From Alphaproteobacteria bacterium (GTDB taxonomy: Bacteria; Pseudomonadota; Alphaproteobacteria; Sphingomonadales; Sphingomonadaceae), in assembly GCA_018823325.1 (NCBI GenBank), contig JAHJIJ010000015.1, forward strand, positions 62,001 to 126,000: a DNA stretch of 64,000 bases, in the 5' to 3' direction. Both the position numbers and the translations under genes were made by a program. Of this stretch, positions 44,340 through 53,291 are shown in pieces. The notes under the pieces were generated by a model. It saw only the letters and a program-made list of their open reading frames with translations. It had not been told where the DNA came from and did not search any database. The first letter of the stretch is position 1; each line of letters begins with the position of its first letter.

Positions 44340-45131
44340 TTATTTGGCCCCGCCAAAGGAGACGGTGCCATCCGGATTGATCACGTCAAGCCGATGATCG
44401 CACACATATTCCGGGATGCGATACTCGTGGTTGCGCTTGTACTCCCAGGTGAATTTATAAGGCTCTTCGAGATATTCCGGATCCTCAACCGAAACATCGA
44501 GCCGCAGTCTGTCCGGACCGATCAGCCGATAGTGCTCGATGACCGTCATCGCATCGCTATGGGGAATGTCATAGAATCTAACGCTTTGCTGCACACCGCG
44601 CGTCTTGACGATCAAGGTATCACCTTCCCAATGAGCAGAAGAGAACCCGTAGTAAGAGGGCGCAAGATCGTCCGGCGCAGGGAAAGGCGCGTCTAGATAG
44701 ATGCGGCGTGTCTGCATGAACAGCTCGGCGAGCACCGTAATCTGGCCAGGATTCTGCAGAATCTGGATCGGATAAATAGCCTCCATGATGCCAGGTGTGC
44801 CTTCTGGAAGGCATTGTGTGCTGGCGTCGACAAGTGGCGTACCGGCCTTGAGCAGCGCCTGCCGCTTGTCCAGCAGTGCCTTCCATTCGCTGGCATAGGG
44901 CTCTTTAAGGTTCGGACCCTCACCAGGAGGTGGAGTCAGCTGTGTTTCGTCGCCATCGCCATAGGGGAAGGGATCGCGTTCCCATACGCCCGTTATGTCG
45001 GGTTCCGCTTGGACACCGGCAGTTTTTGCCGGCTGGGCCGGATCAGAAGAAGCAGCGATCGCCACCTGATTTGCGCCGCTCAACGCCAAGGCGGAGCAAA
45101 GGGCAAGGCTTGCGAGTTCTTTGAAGTTCAT
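44340..45131 (-). CDS. Exported hypothetical protein beside DUF6152
   Basis: 263 residues with a signal peptide ending AIA-ASS near residue 27. The mature protein begins with a Pro-rich segment and PDITGVWERDPFPYG, then helical and mixed regions (ASEWKALLDKRQALLKAGTPLVDASTQCLPEGTPGIM) and a C-terminal part with SSAHWEGDTLIVKTRG and a final VCDHRLDVINPDG. Proteins with this GVW...DTLIVKT pattern occur beside DUF6152 genes and TonB receptors in sphingomonads; their role is unknown. Codon use is AT-richer than the rest of the window. Confidence 0.7.
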   Translation of the reverse strand: MNFKELASLALCSALALSGANQVAIAASSDPAQPAKTAGVQAEPDITGVWERDPFPYGDGDETQLTPPPGEGPNLKEPYASEWKALLDKRQALLKAGTPLVDASTQCLPEGTPGIMEAIYPIQILQNPGQITVLAELFMQTRRIYLDAPFPAPDDLAPSYYGFSSAHWEGDTLIVKTRGVQQSVRFYDIPHSDAMTVIEHYRLIGPDRLRLDVSVEDPEYLEEPYKFTWEYKRNHEYRIPEYVCDHRLDVINPDGTVSFGGAK

Positions 45132-45234
45132 CAGACCCCTCGATCCTCTTTATCGTTTCAGGAAATTCATAGTCATTTAAGCAGTAAGACAATGGCTGCA
45201 GATTGCTGATCAGGCTTGCAGCCGGGAATGCGTG

Positions 45235-45600
45235 TCACCATGCATCCAGCTTCTTGCCGTTGCCCAGAGTCACGACCGTGAGTGCTCCGCCCGGCTTCCC
45301 ATTTCTCAGCGGGAAGAAGGAGATGTCGACCTTGTCCCCGGCTTTGAGCGTATTAAACTTCCAGCCAGCTTGGGTCATGAGCGACGGGCTGTTGCACTCC
45401 AGGGCAAACGTCTCCCCACCGCTTTTTACCACCAGGAAGACATGCGGGTTCGCCCACTGAAATCGCACGACAGTCACGCCCTTGAGTTCAGTAGCCTTGG
45501 TCTGATCGAACATCGCAAATGAATGGTGCGCCAGCGCAGGCAGACTGATTGCCAGGAGACCTGCGGAAAGAACAGCGGCGCATGTTTTGAGTCTATTCAT
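45235..45600 (-). CDS. DUF6152 exported protein
   Basis: 121 residues with a signal peptide ending ALA-HHSF at residue 24. The mature protein starts HHSFAMFD and contains TVVRFQWANPHVFLVV, the DUF6152 pattern, with paired N-terminal His that might bind metal. It lies 103 bases upstream of the secreted protein at 44340 on the same strand, likely one transcript. Confidence 0.85.
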   Translation of the reverse strand: MNRLKTCAAVLSAGLLAISLPALAHHSFAMFDQTKATELKGVTVVRFQWANPHVFLVVKSGGETFALECNSPSLMTQAGWKFNTLKAGDKVDISFFPLRNGKPGGALTVVTLGNGKKLDAW

Positions 45601-46218
45601 TCAGAAACTCCTGTCTTCGACAAAATCGCGCCGAAGTTCGTCAAGTGTGTGATCGATCGCATTCCAGAGTCGTTCGTCGCCAGAGTCGTTATTCGGTCGA
45701 CCGGGCGCGGTTCATGTTTGCGAGAACCCGGCAGCAACGATGCATTTGGAAATTTAGTGCCGTGCCAGACGGGCCGGAAGGGCGAAGCGGTCGCGAAACC
45801 GTTAATCGCCGCGCACATCGCTCGAGCCGCAGCCAGGTTTGGCGAATTAGTGCCAAAATCCCTGATATTTCCTCCCAAATTCTTGCAAGGAGGCACCTAA
45901 ATTATGAGGTAACGGGCACGCGCGCGCATGACGTTACCTGCTACCCAGGAACGTTTCCGCACGGTTTCAATCCGCCCCCTGATATTTACTTCTGCGTAAC
46001 AAACTGCGTCGATTGGGCTGCAGCGTTTCTTCTAAGCAACCATGCGCTGCGATTCTGACCTAGGCGAAATCTGAAAATTCGCGGCCAATTTTGGCTCGAC
46101 CGAGCAGATTCGAAACAGGAATTCCGGTGTTGCAACCGGACGTTCCACAAGCGGCCGGAGAGCCTCTGATCGGTGCGATCGGTCATAACAATGCATACAC
46201 AGGGAAATGGGGGGTTTT
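45601..46218. other. Long divergent promoter region, no gene
   Basis: This 618-base gap lies between the DUF6152 gene and the TonB receptor. Open frames in it lack any family resemblance. It contains one inverted repeat, AGGTAACG (45907-45914) and CGTTACCT (45932-45939), 17 bases apart, which could be a regulator site. I saw no Fur box. Confidence 0.55.
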
Positions 46219-48585
46219 ATGACATACTTGAAAGCTTTGCCGATACAGCTTGATGGCGCCGCTAGCCCAGCACCAGCTGCGCGTCTAGCGTCTCTTGGAG
46301 CGCTCCTCCTGGCTGGAACAGCTTTTGCCTTCCCGGTAAGCGCTGCATATGCGCAAGACAATAGCTCCAGAAAAAGCGAGTATCAGGAGCCCGTCAACAC
46401 CGATGAGATCATCGTGTCGGCCCGCCGCAGGGATGAGAAGCTGGTCGATGTTCCCGCCTCCATCACAGCCTACTCCTCCGACTATCTGAAAACCCAGAAC
46501 ATTCAGAATTTCACAGACTATGCCACCCGCATTCCTAACCTGAGCTTTCAATATGGTCTGAGCGGAAACCTGCTGTGGGGCGGCAGCCGTGAAACAGCGA
46601 TCCGCGGTGTCGCAGGTACCGGGACGACGGCTTACTACATTAATGACACGCCGGTGCCTTCATCGGTTAGCCCGCTTACCCTCAACCTTGATCGCATCGA
46701 AGTGCTTAAAGGCCCTCAGGGGACGTTGTTCGGCGCAAGTTCCATGGGCGGCAATCTGCGTTTCATCACGCGCCAGGCTTCATTGACCGAGAATTCCGGC
46801 ACGGTAGAAGTACAGGGGGGCGGAACAAAGGGCGGTGGCTTTGATTTCGATGGGAATGGCCAGGCCAATTTCGTTCTGGTGCCTGACCGCATCGGGCTTG
46901 ATGTCGCCTTAGGCTACACTCATGATTCAGGCTTCATTACGAGGCGGTTTCCTGATGCCTCCGGCCAGTTGATCTCCAAAAAGGGACAAGGGCGCAATGA
47001 CATCGTCACAGGGTCGGTGACGTTGCGGATGAAACTGACCGACACGCTGGAAGCAAGCATCAACGGAATAGGGCAGACAAGCCACCTGCATGGCTTCCCA
47101 GCCGCATATTTGCCGTTGCCGGGATACGAGCCGGTTTCCTACATTGTGGATCGCGACCGCGATGTGCAGGAGTATTCGAAAGACCGCTGGGGCATCGGCT
47201 CATTTGTTCTGAACTATGCGGCGGATGGCGTTTCTATCGTCTCCTCCACCAGCTATTTTGCCCGCCGGATCAAGGAGCGGGAAGACAATACAGAGGGAAC
47301 CAACCTGTATTTTGCCGAGGTCGAGCCAGATATCGACTTAGGAAATCCGGCGGTTTATCAGGATACAATCGCCACGAACCGGCTTTTCACGCACGAGGAT
47401 CGCCTTTCATTCGACGAAGGGACTATTCTGCCCCGCTTGTCGGGCATGGTTGGTGTATATTACCAGCATGAGTTCGTGAGCACGAACATGCCCCCGGTCT
47501 CGATCCCGGAACTGACAGCTGCAGGAATCGAACCAGACCATCTCGGCAGCACTGATTTGGTCAATCATAATGACGATATCGCTCTGTTCAGTGAGCTATA
47601 TTACGAGGTCCTGCCCAAGCTGACCCTCACAGTGGGACTGCGGAAATACTGGATTCGCCAGAAGACCGATGCGTCAGTCGATACTGGGTATCTCTTCGCG
47701 CCTGAAGGAATTTCCGTTAATCCCGAAATCAAGAACAGTGAATCAGGCCTAATCCCCAAGGCCGTGATTTCCTACAAAATCGGTGATCAGGGCAATATCT
47801 ACGCATCTGCGTCAAAGGGATTCCGGGTAGGGGGCAGCGAGCAGCTTCTGCCGGATATATGCTCGGCCGATCTTGAGAACCTGGGCATCGATGCGGAACA
47901 GTTGAGACAGTATAAATCCGATACCTTGTGGAGCTACGAAGTTGGCGTCAAAGGTCGCCTGGCGAATGGCCGCCTCAGCGCCTCAGTTGCGGCGTTCCAG
48001 ATTGACTGGTCCGACATCCAGCAAAGCATATTCCTGCCTACTTGCACTCTACCGGTAACGACAAATGCAGGCAAAGCGCGCATTCGCGGGGGAGAGTTCG
48101 AGTTATCGGGACGCCCCTTCGCCGGAGTTCCGTTCTCGATTCAATTGGGTCTGGGCTATACGGATGGCGTACTCCAGGAGCCGGGATTGCTTCCGCAGCC
48201 TGCAAACAGCCCGCTTCCTCTGGTGCCGAAATGGACCGGTACAATCTCGGGCTATTATGAAGTGCCGCTTAGCGATGCCGTCCAGTTGTTCATGGCGGCG
48301 GACTATAGCTACACCGGATCCGTGAAAGTCTCGGACGGTGACAGTGGATTTTACACCCGGAAACCGATCAACATGGTCAACGGCAACATTGGCGTGAGCT
48401 TCGGAAGCTCCCAGCTCATGTTCTATGTCAAAAACCTGCTCGATAAGCGGTTGAATTTCGGCAATCAGCCTTCAGCTGGCTTTGAGAGACAGGAATTGCT
48501 CGAGGATGGCAGTTATCAGCGTTTGCCTCGCGGCGTTGTCAGCCAGCCACGTCAGATGGGCGTGCAATATCAGCTGAATTTTTAA
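46219..48585 (+). CDS. TonB-dependent outer-membrane receptor
   Basis: 788 residues from ATG 46219, with GGGGGG four bases before it; ATG 46207 adds four residues. A long signal peptide ends near AYAQ-DN at residue 50. The plug domain starts with TDEIIVSARRRDEKLVDVPASITAYS, and LDRIEVLKGPQGTLFGASSMGGNLRFITRQ is its TonB-plug signature. The beta-barrel follows and ends with a terminal Phe (YQLNF). The ligand is unknown. G+C is markedly lower than elsewhere (28 of 60 bases on the line from 47281). Confidence 0.9.
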   Translation: MTYLKALPIQLDGAASPAPAARLASLGALLLAGTAFAFPVSAAYAQDNSSRKSEYQEPVNTDEIIVSARRRDEKLVDVPASITAYSSDYLKTQNIQNFTDYATRIPNLSFQYGLSGNLLWGGSRETAIRGVAGTGTTAYYINDTPVPSSVSPLTLNLDRIEVLKGPQGTLFGASSMGGNLRFITRQASLTENSGTVEVQGGGTKGGGFDFDGNGQANFVLVPDRIGLDVALGYTHDSGFITRRFPDASGQLISKKGQGRNDIVTGSVTLRMKLTDTLEASINGIGQTSHLHGFPAAYLPLPGYEPVSYIVDRDRDVQEYSKDRWGIGSFVLNYAADGVSIVSSTSYFARRIKEREDNTEGTNLYFAEVEPDIDLGNPAVYQDTIATNRLFTHEDRLSFDEGTILPRLSGMVGVYYQHEFVSTNMPPVSIPELTAAGIEPDHLGSTDLVNHNDDIALFSELYYEVLPKLTLTVGLRKYWIRQKTDASVDTGYLFAPEGISVNPEIKNSESGLIPKAVISYKIGDQGNIYASASKGFRVGGSEQLLPDICSADLENLGIDAEQLRQYKSDTLWSYEVGVKGRLANGRLSASVAAFQIDWSDIQQSIFLPTCTLPVTTNAGKARIRGGEFELSGRPFAGVPFSIQLGLGYTDGVLQEPGLLPQPANSPLPLVPKWTGTISGYYEVPLSDAVQLFMAADYSYTGSVKVSDGDSGFYTRKPINMVNGNIGVSFGSSQLMFYVKNLLDKRLNFGNQPSAGFERQELLEDGSYQRLPRGVVSQPRQMGVQYQLNF

Positions 48586-49029
48586 GTTGTTGTAGGACCG
48601 GGGGTGGCCTGGCCATCCCCGATCCGCTCCTCTACCGCCCTCACCGGCACCATTATATGGTCATGAGGCGCCGTGACTGGTCGACGAGCTTGTTGGCATG
48701 GCGGTCACGATCGGCGGGAACAAATCCTTAGGATCGAGATTCAGTACAGAACGCCGCCGCTTGTGAACGGCGGCGTTTCGTGCGGCGTTGCGGGGTATCC
48801 CCGCAGAAGCGGTAGCGGGAGTCGGCTCCCGCTCAAGGGAAAGGCTTTCGCCAGGAACATCGACACTCGGCGACGAAACGTAGCTCTCCATGAAGAATCC
48901 GGAGCCAATATGCTGGCAGCTCGACGCTCGCGGTTCCGAACCCGTGGACACCAGGTGGATATCAGCGAGCCTGCGAAGGCACTCCCCGAAATGGGAGGCC
49001 TTGCAACACATTGATATAAGGAAGAAAAC
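48586..49029. other. Intergenic stretch with three hairpins
   Basis: This 444-base gap between the TonB receptor and tRNA-Gly has no convincing gene. Three stem-loops lie close together: 48750-48777 (10-base stem), 48790-48804 (GCGGGG/CCCCGC) and 48814-48833 (AGCGGGAG/CTCCCGCT). It may hold a small RNA or a terminator cluster. Confidence 0.5.
48750..48777. terminator. Strong stem-loop after TonB receptor
   Basis: AACGCCGCCG (48750-48759) pairs perfectly with CGGCGGCGTT (48768-48777) around an 8-base loop. It is 165 bases after the receptor stop. No clear U-run on the plus strand, so its terminator role is tentative. Confidence 0.4.
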
Positions 49030-49104
49030 TGGAGCGGGCGAAGGGATTCGAACCCTCGACCCCAACCTTGGCAAGGTTGTGCTCTACCCCTGAGCTACGC
49101 CCGC
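49030..49104 (-). tRNA. tRNA-Gly(GCC)
   Basis: Read on the minus strand the gene starts GCGGGCGTAGCTC and ends CGCCCGCTCCA, with CCA encoded. The acceptor stem GCGGGCG pairs with CGCCCGC, the D arm is GCTC...GAGC, the anticodon arm ACCTTGCCAAGGT carries GCC, and the T arm is GAGGGTTCGAATCCCTT. It is 75 bases and standard in structure. Confidence 0.97.
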
Positions 49105-49278
49105 TCTGGCGGACCGGGGCAATGCCTACCGGTCGGGTGAGGCGCGCACCTAGCATCGCCTTTGGGGGGCGGCAAGCCCCTTTTGCCATTGGTTCAAAGA
49201 TTCCCGGCCACCCTTGCGGAACGCCCGCGTTCCACCCCATATGGTCGGATCGAACCGACAGGCAGCAGGAGACGAGAC

Positions 49279-50190
49279 GTGGCCACCCTCGGGTTGAGCG
49301 AGAAGGACAAGCAGGCAGTCGAGGATTTCCGCCGTAACGTGGTCGATCCTTCGCAAACCAAGCTTGTTCTGGTCGATTTCTGGGCGGAATGGTGCGGGCC
49401 GTGCAAGCAGCTCTCCCCCATCATCGAGAAGATCGCGGCGGAATATGCTGATCGCGGCGTGCTGCTCGTCAAGATCAACGTGGACGAGAACCGGTTCATA
49501 GCGAGCCAGTTTCGCGTGCAGTCCATTCCCACGGTCTACGCCGTGTTCCAGGGCCAGCCGGTGGCCGATCTCACACAGGCGCGCACGGAGAGCCAGTATC
49601 GGCAGATGCTGGACCAGATCCTGGCCCAGCTTCCTGTCGAAAGCGAGGCGGGGCAGCGCGAGCAGGATATCGCGCCCTTGCTTGCCATGGCCGAGGATGT
49701 GCTGGCGAGTGGCGACGCCGCCCGCGCCCTCTCCATTTTCGCGCAGATCAGCGAGATCGCGCCGGACAATGCCGAGGCCGTTGGCGGACAGATCCGCGCG
49801 CTGGTCGCTGCCGGAGAACTGGACGAAGGCGAAGCGCTGATCGCCAGCCTGCCCGAAGCGCTGGCGAAGGACGCTGCCGTAGAGCGCGGCCGCTCGGCCA
49901 TTGCGCTCGCGCGGACAGCAAAGCCAGGCGTGGACGTCGCACCGCTGCAGGCACGGGTTCAGGCCAATCCAGACGATCATGAGGCGCTGTTCGAGCTCTC
50001 ATCGGCCTATATGGCCAATGGCGACCGCGATGCCGCCGCAGAGGCATTGCTGACCAGCATTGCGCGGGACCGCAGCTGGGAAGACGGCAAGGCACGCGCG
50101 CAGCTTCTCCAGCTGTTCGAGGTCGTCGGGCTGGAGGACCCGTGGGTCGCCGGGCAGCGCCGTCGTCTCTCCCAGATCCTGTTTGCCTGA
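49279..50190 (+). CDS. ybbN: YbbN-type thioredoxin/TPR co-chaperone
   Basis: 303 residues from GTG 49279, chosen for the CAGGAGAC ribosome site. A thioredoxin domain carries WCGPC at residues 38-42 with a conserved cis-Pro in VQSIPTVYAV. A long TPR-rich C-terminal part follows (IAPLLAMAEDVLASGDAARALSIFAQISEIAPDNAEAVGGQIRALVAAGELDEGEALIASLP region). YbbN/CnoX proteins bind unfolding proteins and pass them to chaperones under oxidative stress. It is 7 bases upstream of the Lon-domain gene. Confidence 0.92.
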   Translation: MATLGLSEKDKQAVEDFRRNVVDPSQTKLVLVDFWAEWCGPCKQLSPIIEKIAAEYADRGVLLVKINVDENRFIASQFRVQSIPTVYAVFQGQPVADLTQARTESQYRQMLDQILAQLPVESEAGQREQDIAPLLAMAEDVLASGDAARALSIFAQISEIAPDNAEAVGGQIRALVAAGELDEGEALIASLPEALAKDAAVERGRSAIALARTAKPGVDVAPLQARVQANPDDHEALFELSSAYMANGDRDAAAEALLTSIARDRSWEDGKARAQLLQLFEVVGLEDPWVAGQRRRLSQILFA

Positions 50191-50197
50191 CACAGCG

Positions 50198-50812
50198 ATG
50201 CAGCGGCGGCTCGCCATCTTTCCCCTCGGCGGTGCGCTCCTCTTTCCGCGCATGCATTTGCCGCTGCACATTTTCGAGCCGCGCTATCGGGCCATGGTGA
50301 CGGAGGCGATGGCCAAGGATCAGCGCATCGGCATGATCCAGCCCAGTGGCGTCGGCGAGCCCCCGCCTCTCTTCTCCGTTGGTTGCATGGGGCGGATCAC
50401 AGAGATCGAGGCGCTTGAGGATGGGCGCTTCAACATCATTCTCGCCGGTGAATCGCGTTTCCGTGTCCAGCGCGAGTTGGATGTGGCGACCGCCTTCCGC
50501 CAGGTTGAGGCTGAACTCTACGAAGCCGATGAGGACGAACCCGGCGTGCTGGCCCCCAGCGAGCGCGCGGCGCTGGAAGACGAAGCACGCACCTTCGCGG
50601 ATTCTCTGGGCTATACAGTCGAGTGGGATGCCGTCGAAACGCTGGATGACGAGATGCTGGTCAATGCAATTGCCCAGATCGCGCCCTTCGACACGGCGGC
50701 CAAGCAGGCCTTGCTGGAAGCGAAGGCGCTGCGGGACCGGACCGAAATGATCATTCAGCTGATGCAGTTTGCGCGGCGCGGGGATGCACAGGGCAGCCAG
50801 CGACTACACTGA
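50198..50812 (+). CDS. Lon substrate-binding-domain protein
   Basis: 204 residues from ATG 50198, a stand-alone Lon N-terminal (LON_substr_bdg) domain: LAIFPLGGALLFPRMHLPLHIFEPRYRAMV is the family start, and the end is the helical LLEAKALRDRTEMIIQLMQFA. It has no ATPase or protease part. Seven bases after ybbN, so the pair is one operon and likely acts in protein quality control. Confidence 0.9.
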   Translation: MQRRLAIFPLGGALLFPRMHLPLHIFEPRYRAMVTEAMAKDQRIGMIQPSGVGEPPPLFSVGCMGRITEIEALEDGRFNIILAGESRFRVQRELDVATAFRQVEAELYEADEDEPGVLAPSERAALEDEARTFADSLGYTVEWDAVETLDDEMLVNAIAQIAPFDTAAKQALLEAKALRDRTEMIIQLMQFARRGDAQGSQRLH

Positions 50813-50830
50813 GGGCCCCGCAACGCAGCA

Positions 50831-51145
50831 TCAGGCCGCGATGGGCAGGGCGCTGTCTTCGTTTGCGATGCGATCCTCGACCGGCTGCACCTCCTGCACC
50901 ATGGCAATCTGTGCCGCCGTTCCCGCTGCCTCGCGGGCCGGGGCAGGAAAAAGCCAGCGGGTGACAGCGACAATCACGCCGAGCCCCAGATAAACGCCGA
51001 TCGTCGCTGCAAGGTTGAAGAACACCCCGCAAGCAAGCAGCGCACGCACCCAGGTCGGGTTGATGCCAAGATCCTCGCCAATCGCCTGGCAAATTCCCAG
51101 CAGCGTATCGGGGCGCGAGAACATTGACGGATGTGACGCGGACAT
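50831..51145 (-). CDS. PspC domain membrane protein
   Basis: 104 residues. The PspC signature DTLLGICQAIGEDLGINPTWVRALL is at residues 13-37, then one transmembrane helix (FFNLAATIGVYLGLGVIVAVTRWLF). The polar C-terminal tail is about 35 residues. PspC proteins sense envelope stress together with PspA-like partners, but none is adjacent. It is convergent with the Lon-domain gene. Confidence 0.85.
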   Translation of the reverse strand: MSASHPSMFSRPDTLLGICQAIGEDLGINPTWVRALLACGVFFNLAATIGVYLGLGVIVAVTRWLFPAPAREAAGTAAQIAMVQEVQPVEDRIANEDSALPIAA

Positions 51146-51431
51146 GATCGTAGCTCCTTGAACGCGAACCGATCCATTCGGCCCGCTGTCCTCTCCAAAG
51201 CATGTGTCGTGCCAATTCCTGACTTGGCGCCCTTTTACGCGGTTCTGCTTAACGAAGGCAGAACGCAGCGGGCTAGAGTCCGCGTTGATTCACGCCAACT
51301 CGTGGGAAAACGCACCAACCTTGCTTCCGTGCCATGACGGAGCGATCACGCATAAACCTTGGCGCGCCGTTTGCGGTGTGGAGCCTCATCCCGAGCCGGA
51401 ACCCCGAAAGGCGGCCCCTCTGGCGCCCCGG

Positions 51432-52853
51432 TCAGTCGTCTATGCCGAAATGGTCCGCAAGCTGGCGCGCCGAAAACCCATAGCTGGGCGCGTTGGGGTC
51501 GTTGAGCATATCGGCGTTCCAGACATCGTACGCCTGCTTGAGCGCCGCGAAGACCTCCGGCTGGCGATCCTTGAGATTGCCGCGCTCCAGCGGATCGGCA
51601 ACGACATCAAAGAGATATTCATTGCCGCCGATCGAGAGATATTTCATCCGCCCACGCCGCACAGCCTTCTGGTCCATATTCTTGAACCGCCAGAACAGGG
51701 TCCTCTCCGGCAATGTCCCGCCCGTCAGCACGGGCGTCAGGTTCAGCCCGTCCGTCGGCGCAGCCGCATCCACCGAGCCGCCGGCGGCCTCCACGAAGGT
51801 CGGCAACCAGTCCATGTGCATCACTGGCACATCGCTGGTGCTCCCCGGCTTCGTCAGGCCCGGCCAGCGGACGATGGAAGGAATGCGCAGGCCACCTTCG
51901 AGAAGTTCGCTCTTCTTCCCCGTGAACGGCCAGGTATTGGAGAAGCGCTCGCCGCCATTGTCACTGGTGAAGACCACGACAGTATTGCGATCCATGCCGA
52001 GCGCGACGAGCTTCTCCAGCACGCGGCCGATATTCTCGTCCATCGAGCGCACCATGGCGGCGTAGGTATCCATGGTGCCGCCATCATAATGGAAAATGCC
52101 GGCGGGATTTCCCGAGGCTGCAATGCGATCCGATTCCGCGCGGCCTTCTTCATCCGGCCCCTGCCACGGCCAGTGCGGCGCCGTGAAATGCAGGCTGATG
52201 AAGAACGGCCGCCCGTCGGCCTTGCGCCGGTCCAGCGTTTGCATCGTGCGGTCGGCGAGAATGTTGGTGAGATAGCCCGCCTCCTTCACGTTCGTGTCGC
52301 CGTCCCACAGATCGTGCCGTCCACCGAAATCGTGGCGGAAATAATCCACCCCGCCACCGCGCAAGCCCCAGAACTCCTCATAGCCGCTCTTGAGCGGATC
52401 ATATTTCGGTGGCGCGCCCAGATGCCATTTGCCGATCAGTGATGTCGCATAGCCTTGCGCACGCAGATAGGAGGCGACCGTCGGCGCCTCCGGAGGCAGA
52501 CCCACATCCTGCGTACTGAGTGGTTCCTGCAGACCGATCGGCAACCGATACTGATAGCGCCCGGTAATGATGGCAACGCGCGAGGCCGTGCAGACCGCGC
52601 TGTTGGCATAAGCATGCGTGAACCGCATGCCGTCGCGGGCCAGCCCATCGAGCACGGGCGTCTCATATTCCTGCCGACCGTAGCAGGAGAGATCGGCAAA
52701 CCCCATGTCATCCGCCAGAATGAACAGGAAGTTTGGGCGATCACCGCTGCCCTGCGCAAAAACCGGTCCGGTGGCCGCCAGCGCCGCCACTCCGAGAGCG
52801 CCGGTCACGGCTTCACGACGCGAGAAATCGGGGAACAGGTCTTTGCCAGGCAT
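51432..52853 (-). CDS. Sulfatase (arylsulfatase type), Tat-exported
   Basis: 473 residues. The N-terminus has twin arginines (DFSRREAVTGALG) and a hydrophobic run, a likely Tat signal. The metal ligands begin with DD at residues 48-49 (LFILADDMGFAD). The formylglycine-generating motif is C88 in CTASR. Later family blocks are the LHFTAPHWPWQGP His, the FTSDNGG metal site near residue 298 and the IRWPG end. It should hydrolyse sulfate esters outside the cytosol. No formylglycine-generating enzyme gene is in the window. It may belong to the catabolic region to its right. Confidence 0.9.
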   Translation of the reverse strand: MPGKDLFPDFSRREAVTGALGVAALAATGPVFAQGSGDRPNFLFILADDMGFADLSCYGRQEYETPVLDGLARDGMRFTHAYANSAVCTASRVAIITGRYQYRLPIGLQEPLSTQDVGLPPEAPTVASYLRAQGYATSLIGKWHLGAPPKYDPLKSGYEEFWGLRGGGVDYFRHDFGGRHDLWDGDTNVKEAGYLTNILADRTMQTLDRRKADGRPFFISLHFTAPHWPWQGPDEEGRAESDRIAASGNPAGIFHYDGGTMDTYAAMVRSMDENIGRVLEKLVALGMDRNTVVVFTSDNGGERFSNTWPFTGKKSELLEGGLRIPSIVRWPGLTKPGSTSDVPVMHMDWLPTFVEAAGGSVDAAAPTDGLNLTPVLTGGTLPERTLFWRFKNMDQKAVRRGRMKYLSIGGNEYLFDVVADPLERGNLKDRQPEVFAALKQAYDVWNADMLNDPNAPSYGFSARQLADHFGIDD

Positions 52854-53291
52854 GAAATCGGCCCTCTCCAGTCAGCATCCACGGTGCGCTCCTTTGCGCC
52901 TGCTTTTTACCGCCTTATCCGGGGTAACATCCCGCAGTCCAGTCTCACGCGGAATGAATGGCATGGACCTTTCCAGCGGAAAGGTCGGCACGAGTGTCAT
53001 CGGGGCATCCGAATCCGTACCGAAGAAAGCAGCTTGTCCACATCAAGCGATATCGCGAGATCGTCGTTCTCGCCGGCGGCGAGTCATCCCTGCTGGTCCG
53101 CTCCGTGATCATGTTTCATGCCTCGGGCATTTCAGGCCATTGCGAGCAGGAAACGAGCACTCTAATTCCACGAATATGTATTACTTGTGCACAGCCCATG
53201 TGCGACTGTGGTTTGCTGCGACACCCTTGTGACAAGCGCAGGACGCACATTAAGGCGGAGCGCCACCGCGAGGGCACATTCAGATTTGGAC
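52854..53291. other. Divergent promoter region, no gene
   Basis: This 438-base gap separates the sulfatase from the GntR regulator. I see no gene. TGTGCACA at 53186-53193, within CTTGTGCACAGC, is an 8-base palindrome that could be part of a GntR-type operator. Confidence 0.5.

Noticed and set aside
45523-45900. Open frame between DUF6152 and the TonB receptor
   Set aside because: No ribosome site or family resemblance; overlaps the DUF6152 5' end.
48661-49074. A minus-strand open frame running through tRNA-Gly
   Set aside because: Its N-terminus (GSRVRIPSPAP) is the typical false peptide from reading a tRNA; no family match.
48586-49104. tRNA-Gly as integration site of the AT-rich TonB block
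   Set aside because: I found no integrase and no copy of the tRNA 3' end on the other side of the block.
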